Part shown: positions 1 through 6,135 of the stretch, in pieces
How positions within the stretch are numbered: the first letter of the stretch is position 1
Layout: every line of letters starts with the position of its first letter
Assembly (NCBI GenBank): GCA_902470905.1
Contig: CABRIC010000073.1
Location: 1-6,817, forward strand
DNA: 6,817 nt
Direction: 5' to 3'
DNA from: an uncultured Collinsella sp.
Lineage (GTDB): Bacteria; Actinomycetota; Coriobacteriia; Coriobacteriales; Coriobacteriaceae
Program-made: the position numbers and the translations under genes
Notes under the pieces: model-generated
The model's database searches: none
The model's input: only the letters and a program-made list of their open reading frames with translations
Told to the model about the DNA's origin: nothing

Positions 1-65
1 AATGCGTGAAAACGCTCATTTAAGTCTGTCCCCAATCAACAGACGGCCCCATATCGCTCAAAAGA

Positions 66-99
66 AAAAGCCTCCGCAGGTTTCCCCGCGGAGGCTTTT
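66..99 (-). terminator. Rho-independent terminator of ftsH
   Basis: Two perfect 12-base arms, 66-77 and 88-99, flank a 10-base loop. Read on the minus strand, the GC-rich stem ends in a T-rich run (TTTTTCTTTT, complement of 61-70). It begins 11 bp beyond the ftsH stop codon, the expected place for the end of a tilS-hpt-ftsH transcript. Confidence 0.9.
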
Positions 100-109
100 G
101 CCACAAAGA

Positions 110-2251
110 CTATTTGTCGGCGTCGGTATCGGCGTCGGCATCGACGACGGCATGGTCATCGCCAGCATCATCGGATGCGGCTTCGGCATCCTCCTGCATG
201 GCCGCCTGCGCAAAGGCCGCGGCATCAGCCGCCAGCTCCTCCTCGCTCATACGAGGCGCGCGCTTCTTGGTCGGCATGCCGGCCGCCTTGGCATTGCGCT
301 CCTCCTTGGCCGCCAGGATATCGTCCTCGCGCTCAAGGTAGGCATTCCACTCGTTGTCGAGCAGGGCGTTCACGGCGTCGCCTTCGACGGTCTCGCGCTC
401 AAGCAGCACCTTCGCCATCAGATCGAGCTGATCGCGACGGGCATCCAGGATCTCGACAGCACGACGATGGGCCTCGCGCATGATGCGCTGAACCTCGATA
501 TCAATGCGGCGCGCCGTCTCCTCGGAGTAATCCTGGTGATCGGCGTAATCGCGGCCTAGGAACACCTGATGCTGCGCCTCGCCAAACACTTGCGTGCCCA
601 GCTCCTCGCTCATGCCCAGACGTGTGACCATCTCGCGCGCCATTTTGGTCGCGCGCTCCAGGTCGTTGCTCGCGCCCGACGTAATGTCATCGCACATGAG
701 CTCCTCGGCAACGCGACCGCCCAAGAACACGGCGAGCTCGTCGAGCATCTCGTTCTTGGTCTTGAGGAAGTGGTCCTCCTGCGGAAGCTGCAGCGTGTAA
801 CCCAGAGCCTGACCGCGGCTGACGATCGAGATCTTGTGGACCGGATCGGAGTGCTCCAGGATGTGGCCCACCAGGGCGTGACCGCTCTCGTGGTAGGCAA
901 TCGTGGTGCGCTCGGCCTCGGTCATCACGCGACCCTTGCGCTGCGGTCCGGCAATCACGCGCTCCATTGATTCCTCGACCTCGTCCATCGAGATCACGGA
1001 ACGATGACGGCGAGCGGCCAGCAGCGCAGACTCGTTGAGCAGGTTCGCCAAATCGGCACCGGTAAAGCCAACGGTCATCTGGGCGAGCTTCTCAAACTTC
1101 ACGTCCTCGTCCATCGGCTTGTTCTCGGCATGCACGCGCAAGATCTGCTCGCGGCCCTTCACATCCGGACGGTCGACCGTAACCTGACGGTCAAAACGAC
1201 CGGGACGCAGCAGCGCCGGATCCAGAATGTCGGGGCGGTTGGTGGCGGCGATCAGGATGACCGACTCGCTCTCCTCAAAACCGTCCATCTCGACCAGCAG
1301 CTGGTTGAGCGTCTGCTCGCGCTCGTCGTGACCGCCGCCCAAGCCAGCTCCGCGCTGACGTCCCACGGCGTCGATCTCATCGATGAAGATGATCGACGGG
1401 GCCTGGGACTTGGCCTCCTTAAAGAGGTCACGCACACGGCTGGCGCCGACACCTACGAACATCTCCACAAAGTCGGAGCCCGAGATGCTAAAGAACGGCA
1501 CGCCCGCCTCGCCGGCAACGGCCTTGGCCAGCAGCGTTTTACCAGTGCCCGGAGGGCCCACCAGCAACACGCCACGCGGGATCTTGGCACCCAGCTTGCG
1601 ATAGCGATCCGGATCGCTCAAAAAGTCACGGATCTCCTCGAGCTCCTCGACTGCCTCGTCCACGCCGGCAACGTCCTCGAACTTGACCTTGGGGCGCGTG
1701 GCCTCGTTGGTCTTGGCGTTGGTCTTGCCAAACTGCATGTTCCTGTTGTTGGCGCCCATCATCTGGCGCATAAAGTAGAACATGATGGCGATAAGGGCGA
1801 TCGTCGGAAGCACACTCATCGCCAAGTCGCCCCAAAAATCGGGATCGTTGGTGTTGACGATGTACTTGGTATCGGGGTGCTCCGCCATGAGCTCGGCAAG
1901 CGAATCGGAGCCGACATAGGTCGAAGAGAAGCTCTTGAGCTCGCTCGTATCGCCCTTGTCCTTTTTTGTCTTCCAGTAATGACCCGTCACGCTTCCGTCT
2001 TGAACCGTATAGGTCAGATCTTCGACGCGATCCTGCTTGATGGCGCTGACCATCTCGCTCGTCGCGAGCTTAACGGTATTGCTGGAGCTGGCAAAGCCGG
2101 AACCCATATTAAAGAAGGCGTAGCCCAGAAGCGCGCAAGCCAAAAGAAAATACAGCCAGCCCGTACGCGTGGGCTTCTTGCCTCCGGGCATCCCCGGGAT
2201 CTTTGGGTCCCGGGGAGTCTGGGAATTGTTGTCGTTACGGTCGTCGGGCAT
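110..2251 (-). CDS. ftsH: ATP-dependent zinc metalloprotease FtsH
   Basis: This is a membrane-bound AAA+ protease that unfolds and degrades misassembled membrane proteins and regulatory proteins, working as a hexamer on the cytoplasmic face. The 713-aa product shows the full order: TM1 at about 32-50, an extracytoplasmic domain at about 51-139, TM2 at about 140-163, Walker A GPPGTGKT 232-239, pore motif FVG 265-267, Walker B IIFIDE 287-292, the second region of homology 338-355 with arginine fingers R349 and R352, zinc motif HESGH 454-458, and probable third zinc ligand D530. It is about 70 residues longer than E. coli FtsH (644 aa), mostly because of an Ala/Asp/Glu-rich C-terminal tail from about 645. 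The ATG lies 1 bp past the hpt stop. Its best Shine-Dalgarno GGAGG (2264-2268) sits inside the end of hpt with a longish 12-nt spacer, which suggests translational coupling. Identity is secure; the tail's role is unknown. Confidence 0.98.
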   Translation of the reverse strand: MPDDRNDNNSQTPRDPKIPGMPGGKKPTRTGWLYFLLACALLGYAFFNMGSGFASSSNTVKLATSEMVSAIKQDRVEDLTYTVQDGSVTGHYWKTKKDKGDTSELKSFSSTYVGSDSLAELMAEHPDTKYIVNTNDPDFWGDLAMSVLPTIALIAIMFYFMRQMMGANNRNMQFGKTNAKTNEATRPKVKFEDVAGVDEAVEELEEIRDFLSDPDRYRKLGAKIPRGVLLVGPPGTGKTLLAKAVAGEAGVPFFSISGSDFVEMFVGVGASRVRDLFKEAKSQAPSIIFIDEIDAVGRQRGAGLGGGHDEREQTLNQLLVEMDGFEESESVILIAATNRPDILDPALLRPGRFDRQVTVDRPDVKGREQILRVHAENKPMDEDVKFEKLAQMTVGFTGADLANLLNESALLAARRHRSVISMDEVEESMERVIAGPQRKGRVMTEAERTTIAYHESGHALVGHILEHSDPVHKISIVSRGQALGYTLQLPQEDHFLKTKNEMLDELAVFLGGRVAEELMCDDITSGASNDLERATKMAREMVTRLGMSEELGTQVFGEAQHQVFLGRDYADHQDYSEETARRIDIEVQRIMREAHRRAVEILDARRDQLDLMAKVLLERETVEGDAVNALLDNEWNAYLEREDDILAAKEERNAKAAGMPTKKRAPRMSEEELAADAAAFAQAAMQEDAEAASDDAGDDHAVVDADADTDADK

Positions 2252-2252
2252 C

Positions 2253-2801
2253 TTACGAATAAACCTCCGGTTTCAAAATGCCCAGATACGGAAGGTTGCG
2301 ATAGCGCTCGGCATAGTCGAGGCCGTAGCCCACCACAAAGGCATCGGGGCAATGGGTTCCAACATACTTGGGCGTGATGGCCGAGACGCGGTCCTCAACG
2401 TCCTTCCACAGGAAGGCGGCGACCTCCAGAGAAGCGGGCTTGCGGCTCTCGAGGTTCTTCATCAGATACTTGAGCGTCAGGCCCGAGTCCAGAATGTCCT
2501 CGACGATCAGCACGTCGCGACCGCGGATGTCGATATCCAGGTCCTTAATGATACGCACGATACCCGAGGACTTCACACCGTCGCCGTAGCTCGAAACAGC
2601 CATGAAATCGATGTTGGTCGGCAGCTCGATCTTACGCATCAGGTCGCCCATAAAGACCACGGCGCCGCGCAGGACCGCAATCAGCACCAGATCCTTACCC
2701 GCGTAGTCGCGCGTAATCTCCTCGCCCAGGCGAGAGACGATACCGTCGATATCCTCCTGCGTGAACAGAACCTTCTCGATATCCGGATGTTGAGAAGCCA
2801 T
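2253..2801 (-). CDS. hpt: Hypoxanthine (guanine) phosphoribosyltransferase
   Basis: This cytosolic purine-salvage enzyme transfers phosphoribose from PRPP to hypoxanthine and/or guanine to give IMP or GMP. The 182-aa product has the normal family length. It carries the type I PRPP-binding signature VLIVEDILDSGLTL (97-110), in which E101, D102 and likely general base D105 match human E133, D134 and D137. The flexible loop with Ser-Tyr is near 70-80, K133 is the likely purine-contacting lysine, and the C-terminal segment 155-174 (FVVGYGLDYAERYRNLPYLG) contains the usual Mg/purine-site aspartate D162. The start is supported by a GAAAGGG Shine-Dalgarno (2807-2813) 5 nt upstream. It lies between tilS and ftsH, an arrangement known from Bacillus and many Actinomycetota. 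In B. subtilis TilS and HprT are reported to interact and affect ftsH expression; whether that applies here is inference. Substrate preference cannot be read from the sequence. Confidence 0.96.
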   Translation of the reverse strand: MASQHPDIEKVLFTQEDIDGIVSRLGEEITRDYAGKDLVLIAVLRGAVVFMGDLMRKIELPTNIDFMAVSSYGDGVKSSGIVRIIKDLDIDIRGRDVLIVEDILDSGLTLKYLMKNLESRKPASLEVAAFLWKDVEDRVSAITPKYVGTHCPDAFVVGYGLDYAERYRNLPYLGILKPEVYS

Positions 2802-2849
2802 GACAACCCTTTCTTGTGCTTATCGCCCACACACCGCCGTATGGACGCG

Positions 2850-2897
2850 AACTACACATTCTAGCAGCGCACGGGGTAAATTTACCAGCCCGTGCGC
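2850..2897 (-). promoter_or_regulatory. Candidate extended -10 promoter for hpt-ftsH with adjoining palindrome
   Basis: On the minus strand the string TGCTAGAAT (2858-2866) fits an extended -10 element (TGnTAnAAT), predicting a start near 2850 and a leader of roughly 50 nt before hpt. No convincing -35 is seen. Directly upstream lie perfect 9-bp arms (2867-2875 and 2889-2897) enclosing the 12-bp palindrome GGTAAATTTACC (2875-2886). The hairpin has no following T-run, so it is more likely an operator-like element than a terminator. Promoter function is inferred from motif and position only. Confidence 0.45.
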
Positions 2898-2948
2898 CAT
2901 CAGCGCGGGAATACCGTCAACGTCGCACAGAATAGCAGGCGTGGGACG

Positions 2949-4487
2949 CTATTCCGCATCGACCACGCGGAGCAGATATGCCACGCGCGTTGCGGCCGTG
3001 CACTTAAAACGCTCGTCCGCGCGAACTCCGGCGACCCACACCACGGCACCCCCCGGCGCCGTCCTCACCATGGGCACGGCGGCGCGCTCGGAAACGGGAA
3101 TGCGAGCCTCACCTAGCAAATCGGATACTTTCTTGCTTCGGCCACTCATCCCCAACGGGCACATCACATCTCCCGGTGCGGGACCGTCCACCCACAGGCG
3201 CGCCAATCGCGCCTCGGCAGGGATCTCGCCACGCGAGCCCGCCAGGATCCGCTCACTATCGCTGTCGGCAAAACCCAGGGCAGCCGCGTCTACCAAAGCT
3301 GTCACTTCCCCGGCAGCCGCAAGCTCACGGGCGCGGCACACGATATCGCATCCCGGCTCAACGGCTATTGGTTCTGTGACCAGCATACGTCCCCCGCCCA
3401 ACGGCAAACGACCGGGCACGGTAACCCAGTCCGCGACCAGGCCCTCGCGAGCCACCGGCGCCTTAAACGCCAGCATGCCAAACTCAATGCGTGCGTCAAT
3501 CCCCGCCGGAAGCGTGACCGAGCCGGCACCCTCGGCAACGCAGGAAAGGACTCGCTCCACATGTCGCATCTCGGGGCGAGCATTCGGATCGATGCGTTTG
3601 ATCGCCAGTCGCACGATGCGCCGCGCGATTACCACCTCGGCCGCAGCAAGGCGCCTGGCATCGAGCACCAGCGCGCCCGCTGCCTCTTTGCGCAAACAGC
3701 TTCGAAACGCCTGTGCCGAAAGCTGAGACAAAAACGCGTCCTCATCGCCTAAGATCTCGCAGGCGGCGCCAATCGTCTTGCAGACGCTCGCGTTGCGCTG
3801 TGCCACCACCGGCATTACCCGATGGCGCACGTAGTTTCGCAGATACGAGATATCCTCATTGCTCTCGTCTTCACGCCACGGCTGACCATGCACCTGTAGA
3901 TAGCCCACCAGCTCGCCGTGAGTCAGGTCGAGCAAGGGACGCACCACGATATTCCTCCGGCGAGGAATGCTCGATAGGCCAGCGGGCCCCGAACCCTTAA
4001 TCGCGTTCATCAAAAACGTTTCCGCGCGATCCGAAGACGTGTGCGCGGTGCAGATACGAGCCGCCGTTCGCGGTGCCCCCGTCTGGGCGCAGAGCTCGCG
4101 AACATACCTTCGCGCCGCGGCATAGCGCACCTCGCGGGCAGCCGCCTCGATATTGCCCGATTCATCATCAAAATATGCATGCTCGACACACAGCGGTAAA
4201 CCATATTGTGCGCAGAGCTCACGCACAAAGGCCTCGTCGCCATCGGACGCCTTGCCGCGCAGATGATGGTTCACATGCAGCACGTGCAGTCGCTCGCGCG
4301 CGATGGGGGCAACACCGCGTCCGTCTTGGATATCCAGCTTTGATGTGCACGCCATAAGAAGCAGTGCCGTCGAGTCCGCGCCGCCTGATACCATGAGCAC
4401 TACAGGAGCAGCCTGCTGTCTCGTCCGGGTCTCATCGACTGCCCCAGGCACGGCATGGTGTCCATAATGCTGAGATACCGTAGGCAT
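2949..4487 (-). CDS. tilS: tRNA(Ile)-lysidine synthetase TilS, long form
   Basis: TilS uses ATP and lysine to convert C34 of the CAU-anticodon isoleucine tRNA to lysidine, so that it reads AUA and is charged with Ile rather than Met. It is normally essential. The 512-aa product has the N-type ATP pyrophosphatase P-loop SGGADST (34-40), HVNHHLRG (71-78), the catalytic-core region AHTSSDRAET (148-157) leading into GSGPAGLSSI (165-174), and the RNA-interacting signature ESN-D-RN-R (208-221). The C-terminal TilS domain is recognisable at about 438-490 (PLGMSGRSKKVSDLLGEARI at 444-463), so this is the long architecture. The AHHxDDQxET-type core reads AHTSSDRAET: D153 and E156 are kept, but the preceding Asp is Ser. 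A strong Shine-Dalgarno GAGGAGG (4494-4500) stands 6 nt before the ATG. It is first in the unit with hpt and ftsH and divergent from the MBL-fold gene. Confidence 0.95.
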   Translation of the reverse strand: MPTVSQHYGHHAVPGAVDETRTRQQAAPVVLMVSGGADSTALLLMACTSKLDIQDGRGVAPIARERLHVLHVNHHLRGKASDGDEAFVRELCAQYGLPLCVEHAYFDDESGNIEAAAREVRYAAARRYVRELCAQTGAPRTAARICTAHTSSDRAETFLMNAIKGSGPAGLSSIPRRRNIVVRPLLDLTHGELVGYLQVHGQPWREDESNEDISYLRNYVRHRVMPVVAQRNASVCKTIGAACEILGDEDAFLSQLSAQAFRSCLRKEAAGALVLDARRLAAAEVVIARRIVRLAIKRIDPNARPEMRHVERVLSCVAEGAGSVTLPAGIDARIEFGMLAFKAPVAREGLVADWVTVPGRLPLGGGRMLVTEPIAVEPGCDIVCRARELAAAGEVTALVDAAALGFADSDSERILAGSRGEIPAEARLARLWVDGPAPGDVMCPLGMSGRSKKVSDLLGEARIPVSERAAVPMVRTAPGGAVVWVAGVRADERFKCTAATRVAYLLRVVDAE

Positions 4488-4515
4488 TTGCTTCCTCCTC
4501 TATTCGTCCGCACCC

Positions 4516-4521
4516 ATTGTA
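4516..4521 (-). promoter_or_regulatory. Candidate -10 element of tilS in the 48-bp divergent gap
   Basis: Minus-strand TACAAT (5 of 6 matches to TATAAT) lies about 29 nt before the tilS ATG and would give a short leader containing the GAGGAGG ribosome site. The only -35-like string is a weak GAGACA at a short 15-nt spacing, inside the start of the divergent gene. On the plus strand TATCCT (4520-4525) could serve the MBL-fold gene, but would start RNA only about 4 nt before its ATG. Both assignments are tentative. Confidence 0.35.
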
Positions 4522-4535
4522 TCCTTTGGAATCTT

Positions 4536-5345
4536 ATGTCTCGTCTGCACCTTCATATCCTCGGCAGTGGCTCTAAAGGCAACTGCGCACTCATCGAGGG
4601 CCCGCAGGGGCTCATTATGGTCGATGACGGGCTGTCTCGCCGCGAGACATTAAAGCGCATGGCAGAACTGGGGCTCTCGGCAGACAACGTCTCGGCTCTT
4701 CTCATTACTCATGAGCATAGCGATCACATCAAGGGTCTCGATGTCTGGTGCAAGCACTGGCACGGCCCACTCTTTGCCAGCAGGGGCACACTTTCAAGCA
4801 AAGAAAATCTTTCGCATCTGCCTGTCGAGGAATTCGATCCCGGTGACACCCTATCCATTGCCGGCATCCACGTGCAAACCTACTCAACGTCACACGATGT
4901 CATCAATCCAGTCGGCTATCGATTCGACACCCTCGATGATTCTATCGGCTTTGCCACCGACACCGGAGAGCTATCGAGCCAAGCCATGAACACCCTCAAA
5001 GATTGTCGAGTCCTCGCACTCGAAAGCAACCACGATGTGACCATGCTGCGCGAGGGAGAATATCCCCGCTTTCTTCAGGAACGCATCCTGTCTGCAAGGG
5101 GACACCTCTCCAATGGCCAAGCCGCCGAAGCCGCGCGCGAACTTGTTACCGATCGCACCGAACAGCTCATTGCCATGCATATCAGCCAAGATAACAATCG
5201 TCCGAGCCTTACCGTCAAAAGCTATGCCAAAGCTCTGGCCGCAACCCTGGATGACGAGGTCGGCAGCTCCGCAACCCTTCTCCAAGGATCGCGAAAACTC
5301 TCGATACGCCCCGCAAGCCAGCATCGGCCAGCAACCATTCAATAA
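4536..5345 (+). CDS. WalJ/YycJ-type metallo-beta-lactamase-fold hydrolase
   Basis: This is a predicted cytosolic two-metal MBL-fold hydrolase of the YycJ/WalJ (COG1235-like) type. Some members are reported as DNases linked to mismatch repair, but the substrate here is inferred only from family. The 269-aa protein begins with the family opening GSGSKGNC (10-17). It has the metal motif HEHSDH (59-64: H59, H61, D63, H64), a later His-Asp pair at 120-121, D142 in TDTG, ESNHD (163-167), GHLSN (189-193) and HISQDNNRPSL (215-225), which resembles the family's typical His-Leu-Ser-x-x-Asn-Asn segment. The frame is open back to an ATG at 4455, but that overlaps tilS and would add 27 residues before the conserved opening, so 4536 is chosen. 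Its ribosome site is weak (TTTGGA at 4525-4530). In Firmicutes walJ often follows walRK; here it stands alone, divergent from tilS. Confidence 0.9.
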   Translation: MSRLHLHILGSGSKGNCALIEGPQGLIMVDDGLSRRETLKRMAELGLSADNVSALLITHEHSDHIKGLDVWCKHWHGPLFASRGTLSSKENLSHLPVEEFDPGDTLSIAGIHVQTYSTSHDVINPVGYRFDTLDDSIGFATDTGELSSQAMNTLKDCRVLALESNHDVTMLREGEYPRFLQERILSARGHLSNGQAAEAARELVTDRTEQLIAMHISQDNNRPSLTVKSYAKALAATLDDEVGSSATLLQGSRKLSIRPASQHRPATIQ

Positions 5346-5352
5346 CTGTCCT

Positions 5353-5404
5353 AGACAGCAAAAGGGGCCGAGAATCGCTTCCCAGCCCCTTTTGCTGTCT
5401 TTTA
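5353..5404 (+). terminator. Rho-independent terminator between the converging MBL-fold and hsp20 genes
   Basis: A perfect 16-bp stem (5353-5368 with 5385-5400) encloses a 16-base loop and runs into TTTT (5400-5403). It starts 8 bp after the MBL-fold gene stop. The convergent hsp20 gene ends 23 bp to its right, so the same hairpin probably serves both strands, although the minus-strand side lacks a clear T-run. A shorter alternative hairpin (CTGTC 5346-5350 with GACAG 5354-5358) shares its left arm. Confidence 0.88.
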
Positions 5405-5426
5405 ATAGCGCAGAACACCAACGAAT

Positions 5427-5858
5427 TTAGTCGATGGAGATCTTCGTAACGTTCTTCTTCTCGACGATCTTGGGAACCGTAACGGTCAGGATGCCGTCAG
5501 CGTACTTAGCCGAGAGGCCCTCGCTCGAAGCGTCCTTTAGATACACGCCACGCGTCGCGCTGTACGAGCTGAACTCCTTCTGCAGGAAGTTCTTGCCCTC
5601 GTTCTCCTCGTCTTCCTCGACATTCACGCTAATGGACAGACGGCCCTCGTTAAGCTCGACATCGATATCGTCCTTGGCGACGCCGGTCAGATAGGCCTTG
5701 ACCTCATAGCCGTCGCCCTTATCCTCAACGTCAACGGGAAACGCCTTGGAAGCAATCGAGTTGTTTGCAAGGTCGGTCATATCATCAAACAGATCGAACA
5801 ACGAGCTAGCAGAAGGACGAACGCCAAAAACCGAACGATAAGGAACCATGCTTGCCAT
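5427..5858 (-). CDS. Small heat-shock protein, Hsp20/alpha-crystallin family
   Basis: This is an ATP-independent holdase chaperone that binds unfolding proteins in the cytosol and passes them to DnaK or other refolding systems. With the start chosen here the product is 143 aa, typical of bacterial Hsp20. A Phe-rich N-terminal arm (20-24, LFDLF) precedes the alpha-crystallin domain at about 39-130. That domain opens with PVDVEDKGDGYEVKAYLTG (41-59) and closes with the hallmark AKYADGILTVTVPK (117-130). The extreme C-terminus has an I-x-I oligomerisation motif (I140-S-I142). The reading frame is open to an ATG at 5891, but the ATG at 5858 has a clear AAAGGAG ribosome site (5867-5873) 8 nt upstream, whereas the upstream ATG has none. 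Upstream is an AT-rich gap with TATAAG-like repeats. No CIRCE element or complete HspR (HAIR) site was seen, so heat control is unresolved. Confidence 0.94.
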   Translation of the reverse strand: MASMVPYRSVFGVRPSASSLFDLFDDMTDLANNSIASKAFPVDVEDKGDGYEVKAYLTGVAKDDIDVELNEGRLSISVNVEEDEENEGKNFLQKEFSSYSATRGVYLKDASSEGLSAKYADGILTVTVPKIVEKKNVTKISID

Positions 5859-6135
5859 GTTTACCACTCCTTTTAAGGACTGCCGAGCCATCTTCTAGGT
5901 GACTGGGACTTCTTTTGACGCTCTTATATATGCCCACACAGTGCTTATATATACATCGACTATAAAGTTTTTTGAGTCCAGTACTATAAGCATATCTAAG
6001 TGTGCATGACTAAGGTTTTAGTAAGGTTAAGGTTCTTTGAACCAGAGCTTAAATAACAAGTATGTTCGCAGCCACAAATAACAAGGGGCTTACAATGAGC
6101 GCGTACACGTTGTTGGTAACGAGCTAAAGGGCATC
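5859..6135. promoter_or_regulatory. AT-rich divergent intergenic region with repeats (hsp20 / 155-aa gene)
   Basis: This 277-bp gap must hold the promoters of both divergent genes. It contains CTTATATAT twice, exactly 21 bp apart (5923-5931, 5944-5952), TGCTTATA (5942-5949) inverted as TATAAGCA (5985-5992), TAAGGTT three times (6011, 6022, 6028), palindrome GGTTC-TTT-GAACC (6031-6043), and AAATAACAAG twice (6051-6060, 6076-6085). A possible plus-strand promoter is TTGAAC (6037-6042) with TATGTT (6061-6066), spacer 18; TACAAT (6091-6096) is another -10 candidate. No tRNA and no convincing small ORF was seen. Promoter assignments are tentative. Confidence 0.5.

Noticed and set aside
4..44. Small hairpins GCGT-GAAA-ACGC (4-15) and GTCTGT/ACAGAC (24-44)
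   Set aside because: The stems are short with no T-run, and the flanking gene is outside the window, so no function can be supported.
2..559. Plus-strand open frame of 185 codons across the ftsH terminator and C-terminus
   Set aside because: It runs through the terminator and opposite the verified ftsH end, with no ribosome site or recognisable domain.
1004..2377. Long plus-strand open frame (457 codons) antisense to ftsH and the end of hpt
   Set aside because: It lies opposite a secure FtsH gene, its translation shows no domain, and long antisense frames are common in high-GC coding DNA.
2169..2864. Plus-strand open frame opposite hpt and the ftsH start
   Set aside because: It is antisense to conserved Hpt and FtsH sequence and has no family signature.
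2800..3726. Plus-strand open frame of 308 codons opposite tilS
   Set aside because: Composition is Ala/Arg/Ser/Thr-rich as in a frame shadow, and the TilS motifs on the other strand explain the region.
4455..4535. 27-codon N-terminal extension of the MBL-fold protein
   Set aside because: It overlaps the tilS start, and the family normally begins just before the GSGSKGNC segment, so the ATG at 4536 is preferred.
5859..5891. 11-residue N-terminal extension of Hsp20 from the ATG at 5891
   Set aside because: That start lacks a ribosome site, whereas AAAGGAG lies 8 nt before the ATG at 5858, within the would-be extension.
5859..6000. Possible CIRCE or HspR (HAIR) heat-shock operator
   Set aside because: Only a single GAGT-type half-site (TTGAGT 5972-5977) is visible, with no properly spaced partner.
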